Assembly: GCF_013214175.1 (NCBI RefSeq)
Contig: NZ_JABSPA010000002.1
Coordinates: 558,001 to 622,000, forward strand
Direction: 5' to 3'
Length of the DNA: 64,000 bases
Origin: Colwellia sp.
GTDB lineage: Bacteria > Pseudomonadota > Gammaproteobacteria > Enterobacterales > Alteromonadaceae
The notes below the pieces were generated by a model. The model did not search any database. It was not told where the DNA came from and was given only the letters and a program-made list of their open reading frames with translations. The stretch's first letter is position 1. Each line of letters opens with the position of its first letter. Positions 46,400 through 55,747 of this stretch are shown here, in pieces. Position numbers and translations under genes: made by a program.

Positions 46400-47925
46400 T
46401 GGCTGATGATGTTGCAGTAGCTATGGATGAGACTGAGCCGACACAAACCAGTAGTGCTTGGTTGTTGCCGTTCGCGTTTGCTAAACGCCATAGTGTGCTT
46501 ATTTCTACCGATGAAGAAAGTGGCGACTATATTTTACATTGCTTGGCAGAGGTTAACTTCGACATTATTTTAGAGATTCGTCGCATTCTGAAAGCACCCT
46601 TTAATTTCGATTTTTTACAGTTGCCAGAGTTTGAATTACTGCTAACCCAAGCGTACCAAAGAGACTCCTCCGAAGCGCAGCAAATGATGGAAGATATTGG
46701 TAATGAAGTGGACTTATATTCATTGGCCGATGAATTTACTGAAAGTGAAGATTTACTAGAAAATGAAGATGATGCGCCTATTATCAAGCTGATCAATGCC
46801 ATGCTCAGTGAAGCCATCAAAGAAAGTGCTTCTGATATCCATATTGAAACCTTTGAAAATAGCTTACAAATTCGCTTTCGCGTCGATGGTATTTTACGAG
46901 AAATATTAAAACCCAATCGAAAACTAGCTTCCTTGTTGGTTTCACGTATTAAGGTTATGGCCAAGCTCGATATTGCTGAAAAACGTATTCCACAAGATGG
47001 TCGAATCTCCCTACGCATAGGTGGTCGCGCGGTTGATGTGCGTGTTTCAACTATGCCTACAGGTCATGGTGAAAGGGTAGTATTACGATTACTCGATAAA
47101 AATGCTGCTCGCTTAGATTTGAAAGACTTGGGCATGACCGACACTAATCGAGCTAATTTTTCCAAGCTTATTGAAAAACCCCATGGCATCATCTTAGTTA
47201 CCGGTCCTACCGGCTCAGGTAAAAGTACCACCCTCTATGCTGGTCTCATGCAAATTGATGCCAAAGAACGTAATATTTTAACCTGCGAAGACCCGATTGA
47301 ATACTCCATTGAAGGCATAGGGCAAATGCAAGTCAATACTAAAGTCGATATGACTTTTGCTCGTGGCTTGCGTGCCATTTTACGTCAAGATCCTGATGTG
47401 GTCATGGTTGGTGAAATTCGCGATTTAGAAACTGCGCAAATTGCCGTACAAGCCAGTTTAACGGGTCACTTGGTATTATCTACCTTACATACCAATACTG
47501 CGGCGGGTGCTATAACTCGTATGGAAGATATGGGTGTAGAGCCATTTTTACTGTCATCAAGTTTATTAGGCGTGTTAGCGCAACGTTTGGTACGAACACT
47601 TTGCCGACATTGTAAAGAAAGCCACCTACCTGATGAAGAAGAGCGACATTTGTTAGCCTTAGCCGATGATAATAGCGCCATGATATATCGAGCGGTTGGT
47701 TGTAAGGAATGTAGCTTTAAAGGTTATCGTGGCCGCATGGGTATCCATGAATTATTACCGGTTGATGAACAAATACGAGAGATTATTCACAATGGCCATG
47801 GTGAGCAAGCTATTGAGAAATATGCCCGTAAAGCCAACGCCAGTATCCGCCGAGATGGCTTTGATAAAGTGATGTTAGGGCAAACCACCTTAGAAGAAGT
47901 TTTACGTGTTACGCGTGAAGATTAA
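46399..47925 (+). CDS. gspE: Type II secretion ATPase GspE
   Basis: A 508-residue hexameric ATPase that powers pseudopilus assembly. N1E domain, then Walker [13 protein letters not shown] (about 269), the Asp and His boxes ([48 protein letters not shown]), and the zinc-binding tetracysteine C-x2-C ... C-x2-C (CRHCKE, CKEC). GspL and GspF are its partners. The start ATG overlaps the gspD stop. Confidence 0.97.
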   Translation: MADDVAVAMDETEPTQTSSAWLLPFAFAKRHSVLISTDEESGDYILHCLAEVNFDIILEIRRILKAPFNFDFLQLPEFELLLTQAYQRDSSEAQQMMEDIGNEVDLYSLADEFTESEDLLENEDDAPIIKLINAMLSEAIKESASDIHIETFENSLQIRFRVDGILREILKPNRKLASLLVSRIKVMAKLDIAEKRIPQDGRISLRIGGRAVDVRVSTMPTGHGERVVLRLLDKNAARLDLKDLGMTDTNRANFSKLIEKPHGIILVTGPTGSGKSTTLYAGLMQIDAKERNILTCEDPIEYSIEGIGQMQVNTKVDMTFARGLRAILRQDPDVVMVGEIRDLETAQIAVQASLTGHLVLSTLHTNTAAGAITRMEDMGVEPFLLSSSLLGVLAQRLVRTLCRHCKESHLPDEEERHLLALADDNSAMIYRAVGCKECSFKGYRGRMGIHELLPVDEQIREIIHNGHGEQAIEKYARKANASIRRDGFDKVMLGQTTLEEVLRVTRED

Positions 47926-47987
47926 TTTATATGACACATATATTCCATATAATTGAAATAACTAAATATAAGTACACATTATAACTA

Positions 47988-49229
47988 ATGGCAGCATTTG
48001 AATACCAAGCGGTAGATAGTCGCGGTAAAACTAAAAAAGGTGTTATCGAAGGTGATACACCAAGACAAGTGCGTGGCTTATTACGTGAGCAAGGCTTGAT
48101 GCCAACTGTTGTTACCGCAACTTTAGCCAAGCGTAAGGCAGCCAATGAGAAAACTGGCTTCAGCGCAAGCTTCGGTCAAAGTGCCGGTGCTAAGGTTTCG
48201 GCGGCAGAGTTAGCTTTGATCACTCGTCAACTAGCTACGTTAGTAGAATCTGGCTTACCGTTAGAAGAATCTTTGCTGGCGGTTGGCGAGCAATGTGAAA
48301 AAAACCGCATTAAAAGTATGATCATGGGTGTGCGTACCAAAGTTACCGAAGGCTACGGTTTATCGGAAAGTATGGCGGAATACCCTAAGGTATTTAATCG
48401 CTTGTATCGAGCTATGGTTGCCGCCGGTGAAAAGTCAGGACATCTTGATAAGGTGCTTAATCGCTTAGCGGATTATACTGAGCAGCGCCAACAGATGCGT
48501 TCACAACTTATCCAAGCACTGGTTTATCCCATAATTATGACCGTTGTTGCTGTCGGCGTTATTACCATTTTATTAACGGCGGTAGTGCCAAAAATCGTCG
48601 GTCAGTTTGAACATATGGGCGAGAATCTACCTGGTACTACGCAGTTTTTGATTGCCAGTAGTGATTTCCTGCGTGATTATGGTTTCGTAGTCGTCATCCT
48701 AGTTGCAGCACTAATGTTACTTTTTTCACAGTTGATGAAAAAACCAGATTTTGAAATGGCTTTTCATAAGTATTTGTTGCGTATACCTGGCGTTGGTAAA
48801 GTAGTTCGCGGCATCAATACTGCGCGTTTTGCCCGTACTTTAAGTATTTTAACTGCCAGTGCCGTGCCTTTACTGGAAAGTATGCGTATTTCAGGGCAAG
48901 TACTTGATAACTTATATATTAAACAGCAAGTGAAACTCTCTACCGATAAAGTACGCGAAGGTGCTAGTTTACGGGTGTCACTGGATCAAACTAAATTGTT
49001 CCCACCTATGATGTTACATATGATTGCCAGTGGCGAAAAAAGTGGCAAGTTGGAACATATGTTAGGTCGCGCTGCGGATAACCAAGATAGAGAGTTCGAA
49101 GCCTTGGTAAGTATCTCATTAAAAGCATTTGAACCGGCACTTATGGTCGCTATGGCCGGAGTAGTACTCTTTATTGTTATGGCAATATTAGAACCAATTT
49201 TACAACTTAATAGCCTAGTAGGTGGCTAA
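47988..49229 (+). CDS. gspF: Type II secretion platform protein GspF
   Basis: A 413-residue inner-membrane protein with two T2SF domains and three or four helices. MAAFEYQAVDSRGKTKKGVIEGDTPRQVRGLLREQGL is the family opening; ALITRQLATLVESGLPLEESL begins the first domain and ARFARTLSILTASAVPLLESM the second. It lies 62 bases after gspE. Its 3' end directly touches the inverted-repeat element at 49229, whose first bases overlap the stop codon. Confidence 0.97.
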   Translation: MAAFEYQAVDSRGKTKKGVIEGDTPRQVRGLLREQGLMPTVVTATLAKRKAANEKTGFSASFGQSAGAKVSAAELALITRQLATLVESGLPLEESLLAVGEQCEKNRIKSMIMGVRTKVTEGYGLSESMAEYPKVFNRLYRAMVAAGEKSGHLDKVLNRLADYTEQRQQMRSQLIQALVYPIIMTVVAVGVITILLTAVVPKIVGQFEHMGENLPGTTQFLIASSDFLRDYGFVVVILVAALMLLFSQLMKKPDFEMAFHKYLLRIPGVGKVVRGINTARFARTLSILTASAVPLLESMRISGQVLDNLYIKQQVKLSTDKVREGASLRVSLDQTKLFPPMMLHMIASGEKSGKLEHMLGRAADNQDREFEALVSISLKAFEPALMVAMAGVVLFIVMAILEPILQLNSLVGG

Positions 49230-49388
49230 TACCAAGTACACTAATTAAGTGACCATTTTCAAATGGCCTAAATATCCAATCACTTCGTTGCTTTCAATCG
49301 TAATAGCCAGCTATTGCACAATCAAGCGCCTTGTTATTGAAAATTTATTCTGATTGAATTCTGTACCCTTAATCAATTTACTTGGTAT
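49229..49388. repeat. Inverted-repeat element, family 1, copy 3, inside the gsp operon
   Basis: A 160-base copy with ends ATACCAAGTA and TACTTGGTAT. They differ from copies 1 and 2 (ATACCAATT) but still pair perfectly with each other. The centre retains AATAGCCAGCTATT and GCGCCTTG. It fills the gap between gspF and gspG. Confidence 0.8.
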
Positions 49389-49448
49389 AAAATTTATTTG
49401 ACAGCTTAGTTGTAGTAATCTCAATTTATCAGACGTTAGGAAAGTAAT

Positions 49449-49880
49449 ATGAATATGAAAAAAGCACAAGGTTTCACCTTACTCGAAGTGATGGTGGTTA
49501 TCGTTATTCTAGGTATTCTCGCCAGTATGGTAGTACCTAACTTAATGGGCAGCCAAGAGCGCGCCAATATGCAAAAAGCGGTATCAGATGTTACCGCTTT
49601 AGAAACTTCATTAAGTTTATATAAAATGGATAACTATGACTATCCAACTACAGAGCAAGGTTTAGAAGCACTTGTTGAGCAAAGCGATGTTGAGCCAGAG
49701 CCACGTCGCTTCCCTGAAGATGGCTATATTAAACGTTTACCAAAAGATCCTTGGGGCAATGAATATGTGTTATTGAATCCAGGCGAGCAGGGTAAAATGG
49801 ATGTGTTTTCAGTGGGACCAGACGGTGAAGCTGGCACCGAAGATGATATAGGCAACTGGAACCTGGGCGACTTTCAGTAA
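49449..49880 (+). CDS. gspG: Major pseudopilin GspG
   Basis: A 143-residue major pseudopilin. A short leader precedes the prepilin-peptidase site G-FTLLEVMVVIVILGILASMVVPNLMG with Glu5. The C-terminal calcium-loop region (DPWGNEYVLLNPGE, DVFSVGPDGEAGTEDDIGNWN) is typical. It needs prepilin peptidase (PilD), not in this window. AGGAAAG lies just before the ATG. Confidence 0.97.
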   Translation: MNMKKAQGFTLLEVMVVIVILGILASMVVPNLMGSQERANMQKAVSDVTALETSLSLYKMDNYDYPTTEQGLEALVEQSDVEPEPRRFPEDGYIKRLPKDPWGNEYVLLNPGEQGKMDVFSVGPDGEAGTEDDIGNWNLGDFQ

Positions 49881-49979
49881 TTTCGTCTAATAAACGCTTA
49901 CTCATCGTTGCAAAATACTCGTTTAGTAAACTAAACGTCATATTTAGCGCCTTGATTAAGCGCATTTTAGTCGGAAATT
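49879..49979. repeat. Hairpin element between gspG and gspH
   Basis: Bases 49879-49900 and 49957-49979 form an imperfect inverted repeat of about 22 bp. A nested palindrome, CGTTTAGTAAACTAAACG, lies at 49920-49937. It starts at the gspG stop codon. I believe similar sequences are scattered in Alteromonadales genomes (recalled, not searched). Confidence 0.6.
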
Positions 49980-50110
49980 CAGTTTGACGGCACTATGAAT
50001 AAAAACACTTTAAACTTTTACTCTTTGGTTATGTTTTATAAAGTTGTGGACGTTCAGAGAAATAAATAGATTTGGATGAGCGTTGGCGAAGATGATAAAA
50101 GCAATCTTCT

Positions 50111-50146
50111 CAAGCATGGATGCTTGTGTAGAGCCCCATGGATGGG
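50111..50146. repeat. Two short CATGGATG palindromes
   Basis: CAAGCATGGATGCTTG (50111-50126) and CCCATGGATGGG (50135-50146) are two hairpins with the same GGAT-type loop. The pattern resembles intergenic repeats of marine gammaproteobacteria. They lie before gspH. Confidence 0.55.
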
Positions 50147-50204
50147 TTAACGCGTATTGCTTGTTCACTCGGTAACGCTTATTCAAGACAGCACAATAGA
50201 TACT

Positions 50205-50828
50205 ATGAAACATACTCCTACCAATACAGCAGAGAAACAACATGGCTTTACCTTAATTGAGGTGATGGTCGTTATTGTGCTGATTGGTCTTATGGCCAGT
50301 TTGGTGCAATTTAACATTTCCGGTAATAATCCTGCTGATAAGTTAAAGCATGAAAGTGCCCGCTTTGCCGCTATTTTTGAAGTGGCAGCAGATTACGGCA
50401 TGTTAAATAATGTTGAATTGGGTTTAATTGTTAAAAAAGATAGTTATCAATTTGTTGGTTATGACGGAACTCAGTGGACTGAGATCCCTGATCAAGACTG
50501 GCAAGCCCATGTCACCATGTCTGAAGAAATAGAATTAAGCTTAGAGCTTGATGATCTGCCCATAGATGAACCTTTGCTTTTTGACGCCGACACTTTTAAA
50601 GAAAAAGATGAAGACGACTTCACCTTAATGTCGAAAGAAGAGCGAGAAAAGAAAATAATACCACAAGTGTATATTCTCTCCGGCGGCGATCTAACGCCAT
50701 TTAGTGTCACTTTTCGCTTAAATGAAGACTTAGCCTTTATCGAAGGCGCGGAAGATTTAGCTTATCGCGTTACGGGCATTTACAGCATTCCGTTAACTAT
50801 TGAGGGGCCAGTCCTCGATGATCAATAA
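50205..50828 (+). CDS. gspH: Minor pseudopilin GspH
   Basis: A 207-residue minor pseudopilin with leader and HGFTLIEVMVVIVLIGLMASLVQF. The body is acidic (LDDLPIDEPLLFDADTFKEKDEDDF). The ATG at 50205 is chosen over the TTG at 50157, which would add 16 residues to the leader. It is separated from gspG by 324 bases that hold repeats, so GspH may need its own promoter or read-through. Confidence 0.9.
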   Translation: MKHTPTNTAEKQHGFTLIEVMVVIVLIGLMASLVQFNISGNNPADKLKHESARFAAIFEVAADYGMLNNVELGLIVKKDSYQFVGYDGTQWTEIPDQDWQAHVTMSEEIELSLELDDLPIDEPLLFDADTFKEKDEDDFTLMSKEEREKKIIPQVYILSGGDLTPFSVTFRLNEDLAFIEGAEDLAYRVTGIYSIPLTIEGPVLDDQ

Positions 50829-51216
50829 AATTACTCTCGCTAGAAAAGCTAAACAAAGTGGCTTTACCCTCCTTGAAGTGATGTTAGCCATGGCCGTTTT
50901 TGCTATTGCCGGTGTCGCCTTGTTGGGTGTCGCCGATAATAACTATCGCCATATTAGTCATTTAGAAGAGCAGATGTTTGCCAATTGGGTTGCTTCCAAT
51001 CAATTAGTCGAAGTCAGCTTAGATAAAACTTGGCCACCGAAAAATAACCGTAAAGGTAAAGTCGAAATGGCAGGCAGAACCTGGTATTGGCAACAAAAAG
51101 TTATTAAAACTAATAATAAAGAATTGCGCTCCATCATAATGGAAGTGCGTTTAAATGAAGATGATGAACTAGTCACTGCTAGCTTGATGGCTTTCTTAGC
51201 TCAGGATAAACCCTGA
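50818..51216 (+). CDS. gspI: Minor pseudopilin GspI
   Basis: A 132-residue minor pseudopilin with SGFTLLEVMLAMAVFAIAGVALLGVADN. The body includes NWVASNQLVEV and GRTWYWQQKV, typical of GspI. GAGGGGCC lies 10 bases before the ATG at 50818, inside gspH, so the genes overlap by 11 bases. It forms the pseudopilus tip with GspJ and GspK. Confidence 0.93.
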   Translation: MINKITLARKAKQSGFTLLEVMLAMAVFAIAGVALLGVADNNYRHISHLEEQMFANWVASNQLVEVSLDKTWPPKNNRKGKVEMAGRTWYWQQKVIKTNNKELRSIIMEVRLNEDDELVTASLMAFLAQDKP

Positions 51217-51875
51217 TGAGAGTAATAGTTAATAAAGCTCAACTAATAGCTAGATCTGAACAGCAAGGGTTTACCTTACTTGAAGTTTTGATCGCCATTG
51301 CGATATTTTCCGTAGTCAGTTTAGCTAGTTTCACCATTTTTGATACCGTCTTACGAGGTGACGAAAATTCAAAAATACGCAGTGACCGGCAAAATGAATT
51401 ACAACGGGCCTTTTTGTTAATGGAGCGAGACTTTACTCAAATTGCCAAGCGCAGTATGCGAGTTAATGGTGAAGCACCAAGCAATAGCTTTTTACAAACA
51501 TCTGACGATAGCTTTTTAGCCGATGAGCAGGCCATCGCTTTTGTCCGTAATGGCTGGACTAATCCTGGTTTATTATTACCGCGCAGTGATATGCAAAGAG
51601 TCGCTTATCGAGTCGTTGATGAAACCCTGCAGCGCTTACATTATAATTTTGTTGATGCTGTGGTTGGCCAAGAGCCAAAGGTTAGGCCACTAATAAGCCA
51701 AGTGACTAATTTAACCTTTGAGTTTTATGATGGTAGTAAATGGCAGGATAAATGGTCTGGCAGCACCTTGCCGCAAGCGATTGCCATTGAAATTGAAACG
51801 GAAGTTTATGGTTTAATCCGTCGCCAGTTTTTAGTTGCCGGTGATCTCGCTGCTGATGAACAGAGTAAAACCTAG
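51216..51875 (+). CDS. gspJ: Minor pseudopilin GspJ
   Basis: A 219-residue minor pseudopilin with QGFTLLEVLIAIAIFSVVSLASFTIFDTV. LQRAFLLMERDFTQIAKR and MQRVAYRVVDETLQRLHY are conserved GspJ segments. The ATG overlaps the gspI stop (TGATG). Confidence 0.95.
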   Translation: MRVIVNKAQLIARSEQQGFTLLEVLIAIAIFSVVSLASFTIFDTVLRGDENSKIRSDRQNELQRAFLLMERDFTQIAKRSMRVNGEAPSNSFLQTSDDSFLADEQAIAFVRNGWTNPGLLLPRSDMQRVAYRVVDETLQRLHYNFVDAVVGQEPKVRPLISQVTNLTFEFYDGSKWQDKWSGSTLPQAIAIEIETEVYGLIRRQFLVAGDLAADEQSKT

Positions 51876-51878
51876 CTT

Positions 51879-52982
51879 ATGACTATTAAATCGTCATTAT
51901 CCAGCCTAGCAATAACACGTCAGCGAGGCGTCGCCTTAATTACCGTGATGCTTATTGTTGCCTTATGTTCAATTATTGCCGCACAAATGACCACCCGACT
52001 ACAAACACAAATGCAGCGCAGCACTAATATCAGTTATAATCAGCAAGCTTACTGGTATGCTTTAGGCGCTGAGGCTTTTACCAAACGAGTGCTTATTAAA
52101 GCCTTTAAAGATGAACCCAAAGTTACCCATCTGGAACAAATTTGGGCGCAAGAGACAACTACTTACCCAGTTGATTTTGGCGAAATAAGTGGTGAAATAA
52201 CCGATTTACAAAGTTGTTTAAATCTTAACGCTTTACACCCAAAAGCAAAGACTAAGGATGAGTCTGCTAATAGTGGCTCAGGACAGTCTTCGGCTTCATC
52301 AAAAACGGGGGGGAAAGCGGATCCTCCAAAACCAGCAAGTAAATCAGGTAGTGCCAAACAGTTACCGGCAGCAACAGTCCTCGAAGGGCTTATCGTCAAT
52401 TTAAATGTTGAAGGTGTCGGTAATTTTGAAGCCGAAGCCATGGTAAATGCGTTAACAGATTGGCTTGATGACAATGATATGATAACTGGCTCTGGCGGTG
52501 CTGAAGATAACGATTATGCTTCCCGTGAATTCCCGTATCTTGCCGCTAATAGTTACTTAGGCAGTGTTAACGAATTAAGATTAATTGAGCACTTTACCCC
52601 CGCGGTTATTTTAGCCTTAAAACCTTATGTGTGTGTGCTACCACAAAATAGTCAACATCTAATAAATATCAATACCCTAGATGCAGAAAAGCCTGAGTTA
52701 TTACAAGCCTTACTTGATTCGAGTTTAGAAGATGCCCAGGAGATACTTAACGCACGGGACAGCTCTGGCTATGAAAATTTAGAAGATTTTTATAAGCTGC
52801 CAGAAGTAAGTAAAATTAATATAACAAAGTGGCAACAAGCGCAGTTTGTCGTTGATAGCGAATATTTTAAATTAAAAGCCAGCGCGCGCTTTAACAATAG
52901 CTATTTTGCTATGAGCTCAATAATGAAAGTTAATCAGTCTAAAGAAATTCAAGTAATTAGTCGTACTATAGGACGTAACTAG
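51879..52982 (+). CDS. gspK: Minor pseudopilin GspK with a low-complexity insert
   Basis: A 367-residue tip pseudopilin. RGVALITVMLIVALCSIIAAQM is the N-terminal helix, with Val-Ala-Leu in place of the usual Phe-Thr-Leu-[ILV]-Glu and no Glu5, as is normal for GspK. After LQSCLNLNAL (about 110-120) an insert of about 45 Ser/Lys/Gly/Pro residues precedes the SAM-like domain (FEAEAMVNALTDWLDDNDMITGSGGAEDNDYASREFPYLAANSYLGSVNELRLI). The insert contains a G7 run at 52307-52313. Confidence 0.94.
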   Translation: MTIKSSLSSLAITRQRGVALITVMLIVALCSIIAAQMTTRLQTQMQRSTNISYNQQAYWYALGAEAFTKRVLIKAFKDEPKVTHLEQIWAQETTTYPVDFGEISGEITDLQSCLNLNALHPKAKTKDESANSGSGQSSASSKTGGKADPPKPASKSGSAKQLPAATVLEGLIVNLNVEGVGNFEAEAMVNALTDWLDDNDMITGSGGAEDNDYASREFPYLAANSYLGSVNELRLIEHFTPAVILALKPYVCVLPQNSQHLININTLDAEKPELLQALLDSSLEDAQEILNARDSSGYENLEDFYKLPEVSKINITKWQQAQFVVDSEYFKLKASARFNNSYFAMSSIMKVNQSKEIQVISRTIGRN

Positions 52983-54325
52983 TGACAGAAACATTATTTA
53001 TCCGTCTGGGAAGTCAAGCAGACGATACCATTCATTGGTTGGTTGTTGCTGAAACTAGCAATGATGAACAGGAAATTATTGCTAGCGGTGAGCTAAAAAA
53101 TGCTCAGCAGTTAGGTGAACTGACCAGTAAAGCCCAGCAGCGACAGGTGAAAATATTAGTACCGGGCTGTGATGTGCTGCTGAAGTCGTTACAGGTACCG
53201 GCAAAGTCTTCCCGAGCAATGCGCTTAGCCGCGCCTTATATGTTAGAAGATGGTTTAGCCGAAGAAGTTGAACAGTTATTTTTTGCTTATGCCGATTTAG
53301 CTAAGGATGAGGAGCATAATTGCTTCGCTGCTATTGTTGCTCATAGTCAGATGCAGCAGTGGTTATCATGGTTAGCTGATGCCGATATTACTACTAGATA
53401 TATATTGCCTGATGTCTTGGCTATGCCTTTAGAGACCAATGCTTGGAGCGCCGTTGCTCTTGGTGATAGCGAGCAGCAGCAAGTGATTGTTCGTCAAGGT
53501 CTTTGGCAGGGGTTTGTCTTAGATGCCAGTGCTTGGCAATTGCAATGTCAGGCTTTCGCTACTGAGCAAGCCGCTGATGAAGAAAATAAAGCAGATAAAC
53601 AAGCAAGTATCGCCATTGCGGCATTCTCGCCATTGCCTCATAGTGAGCAGTTGACACTAACCGCTATGCCGGAAGAATTACCGCTGTCGTTGATGGCGAA
53701 GAATTACCACGGTAAATTAAGCCGCTTTAATTTACTGCAAGGACAATACAAGGTTAAAGAAGCGCGCAGTAATGCAGGACGTCAGTGGTTATGGGTTGCC
53801 GGTGTTGCCTTATTTGCCTTGTTACTTAATCTATCATACAAGGGCGCACAATTATGGCAGTTAAATGCCGAGCAAGATAATGTTCAGCAAAGTATCATTA
53901 GCCATTATAAAAAAGCTTTTCCGAAAACGAAAAGAGTGCGTGTTTCCACTATTAAATCGCAACTAAATAGAGAGTTAGCGTTATTGGGCGGAGTAAGTGA
54001 CCGACAAGGGTTTTTATCAATGCTGGCTAAATTGCAACCTGCCTTTGCCAAAGTACCAGCCTTAAGACCTGAGACGTTAAAGTTTGATGGCAAGCGACAA
54101 GAGTTACGTATTCAAGCAACAGCGAAGGATTATCAAGCTTTCGAGCAGTTTAGTGTTGCCTTAGCCGCAGCCAATTTGAACGTTAAGCAAGGCTCACAAA
54201 ATAACCAAGGTGATCTGGTGACGGGCTCATTTAGCATTTCTAATAAAGTAAGTAATAAAAATTCAAGTAAACGTAAAGGTGCAGCAAAACAGCGCAGCAA
54301 TAAAAACAATAAGGAAACATCATAA
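52982..54325 (+). CDS. gspL: Type II secretion protein GspL
   Basis: A 447-residue bitopic protein that ties the GspE ATPase to the membrane. The cytoplasmic actin-like part (LFIRLGSQADDTIHWLVV to about 255) is followed by one helix (QWLWVAGVALFALLLNLSY) and a ferredoxin-like periplasmic domain. The start is a GTG overlapping the gspK stop (TAGTG). A Ser/Lys/Asn-rich tail ends the protein. Confidence 0.94.
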   Translation: MTETLFIRLGSQADDTIHWLVVAETSNDEQEIIASGELKNAQQLGELTSKAQQRQVKILVPGCDVLLKSLQVPAKSSRAMRLAAPYMLEDGLAEEVEQLFFAYADLAKDEEHNCFAAIVAHSQMQQWLSWLADADITTRYILPDVLAMPLETNAWSAVALGDSEQQQVIVRQGLWQGFVLDASAWQLQCQAFATEQAADEENKADKQASIAIAAFSPLPHSEQLTLTAMPEELPLSLMAKNYHGKLSRFNLLQGQYKVKEARSNAGRQWLWVAGVALFALLLNLSYKGAQLWQLNAEQDNVQQSIISHYKKAFPKTKRVRVSTIKSQLNRELALLGGVSDRQGFLSMLAKLQPAFAKVPALRPETLKFDGKRQELRIQATAKDYQAFEQFSVALAAANLNVKQGSQNNQGDLVTGSFSISNKVSNKNSSKRKGAAKQRSNKNNKETS

Positions 54326-54795
54326 TGAAAGTATGGTGGCAGCAACTCAACAGCCGAGAGCAACGTCTTGTCGCAGCAATGGCAATTGTTTTTGCAGTTT
54401 TTATTTTTTATAGCGCTATTTGGCAGCCGTTAAATAGTAGCTTAAGCCAAGCGAGCAGTAAGTTAGTAAGACAGCAGCAATTGTTATCTTGGGTGCAAGA
54501 AAATACTGCTTTGTACCAACAAGCCAAGCGCTCAGGTGGTAAAGCAAAACTCAGTGGTAGCATTTCCAGTGTTGCCAACCGTAGTGCAAAAACCTATAAA
54601 TTAACCATCACCCGCATGCAACCCCAAGGTGATGACTTACAGGTATGGATAGACAGCACGCCCTTTACCCAGTTACTGTTTTGGTTAGAGCATTTAGCCA
54701 ACAATGAAGGTTTACAAGTTAAAGCCATTGATTTAACTCAAGGTGATACTAGCGGCGAAGTGAAAGTGCGTCGATTACACCTTACTCGGCTTTAA
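54325..54795 (+). CDS. gspM: Type II secretion protein GspM
   Basis: A 156-residue bitopic protein. The early MKVWWQQLNSREQRLVAAMAIVFAVFIFYSAIWQPLN (helix about 18-37) is the usual GspM opening. The periplasmic ferredoxin-like domain pairs with GspL. The ATG overlaps the gspL stop. Confidence 0.94.
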   Translation: MKVWWQQLNSREQRLVAAMAIVFAVFIFYSAIWQPLNSSLSQASSKLVRQQQLLSWVQENTALYQQAKRSGGKAKLSGSISSVANRSAKTYKLTITRMQPQGDDLQVWIDSTPFTQLLFWLEHLANNEGLQVKAIDLTQGDTSGEVKVRRLHLTRL

Positions 54796-54828
54796 TAGTA
54801 CTTTAGTCAATCATGACTAAAGTACTAT
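54795..54828. repeat. Perfect 15-bp hairpin between gspM and gspN
   Basis: ATAGTACTTTAGTCA (54795-54809) pairs perfectly with 54814-54828 around a 4-base loop. It begins at the last base of the gspM stop. No T-run follows, so it is not a standard terminator; an RNA-stabilising or attenuating role on gspN is possible. Confidence 0.75.
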
Positions 54829-54896
54829 AGCCCATGTTCCATAGTTCAAGTTCGGCGCTCAAAACAGCGCAGAGCAATAGCAGATAGAGAAATTAG

Positions 54897-55652
54897 ATGA
54901 AAAAGTGGTTTGCTTTTACGGCAATTTTTTTGAGCAGTTATCTAGCCTTTTTAGTGGCCACCTTGCCACTAGCATTAGTGATAAACACAGTTGAGTTACC
55001 CAAATATGTAAAAGTTGGCACCGTTTCAGGCTCAATTTGGCAAGGAGAAGTTACTCACCTTACTGTGAATAACAATCAAATTCAGCAAATTAAAAGCCAA
55101 CTTAGCTTTTGGTCATTGTTAAGTTTGTCACCAAAAGTACAGGTGACTTTTGGTGATGCTATGTTAGCTGGAGCTGAGGGGAAGTTCACCTTAACCGTTT
55201 CGAGCAAAGAATTAATACTCAATGATGTAGAACTTTTTGTTGCTGCTAATGATATTGCTAAGCAACTACCATTACCTATTCCTGTTACCGCACAAGGTAG
55301 CGTCGAATTGTTTTTTACTGAGTTAAACCTTAATATTGCTGACAAGTTAACGTGTCAGAGCGCACAGGGACACGTTAGTTGGTTACGTTCAGGTGTGGTC
55401 GCTTTGAATAACAACATTAAATTAGGTAATGTTTCTGCTGATATGCACTGTGAACAAGGTGATTTAATGGCCACTATATTGCCTACAAACAACCTAGGTT
55501 TGAGTTTTAATGCTCGTTTGTCACTGGCCCAACAAAGAGCTTCTGGTCAGGGATATTTAAAACCCGGTGCTAAGTTTCCTGCGCAGTTAAAATCCGTTTT
55601 ATCATTTCTTGGTCGACCTGATAATCAAGGGCGTTATCAGCTAAACTTTTAG
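54897..55652 (+). CDS. gspN: Type II secretion protein GspN
   Basis: A 251-residue protein with one N-terminal helix (about 5-25) and a beta-rich periplasmic domain. LPKYVKVGTVSGSIWQGEVTHLTVNN and the ending FLGRPDNQGRYQLNF are typical of GspN. GspN is present in some type II systems only and its exact role is unclear. It lies 101 bases after gspM, across a hairpin. It is the last gene of the operon. Confidence 0.9.
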   Translation: MKKWFAFTAIFLSSYLAFLVATLPLALVINTVELPKYVKVGTVSGSIWQGEVTHLTVNNNQIQQIKSQLSFWSLLSLSPKVQVTFGDAMLAGAEGKFTLTVSSKELILNDVELFVAANDIAKQLPLPIPVTAQGSVELFFTELNLNIADKLTCQSAQGHVSWLRSGVVALNNNIKLGNVSADMHCEQGDLMATILPTNNLGLSFNARLSLAQQRASGQGYLKPGAKFPAQLKSVLSFLGRPDNQGRYQLNF

Positions 55653-55747
55653 CATTTTAGCATTTTAGATTGTTGCTTGGTGGTTAGAGTTAGAGGCAGT
55701 CAACTTTGACTGCTAACCAGGCATGAATCAAATTAGAACGGCATCAA

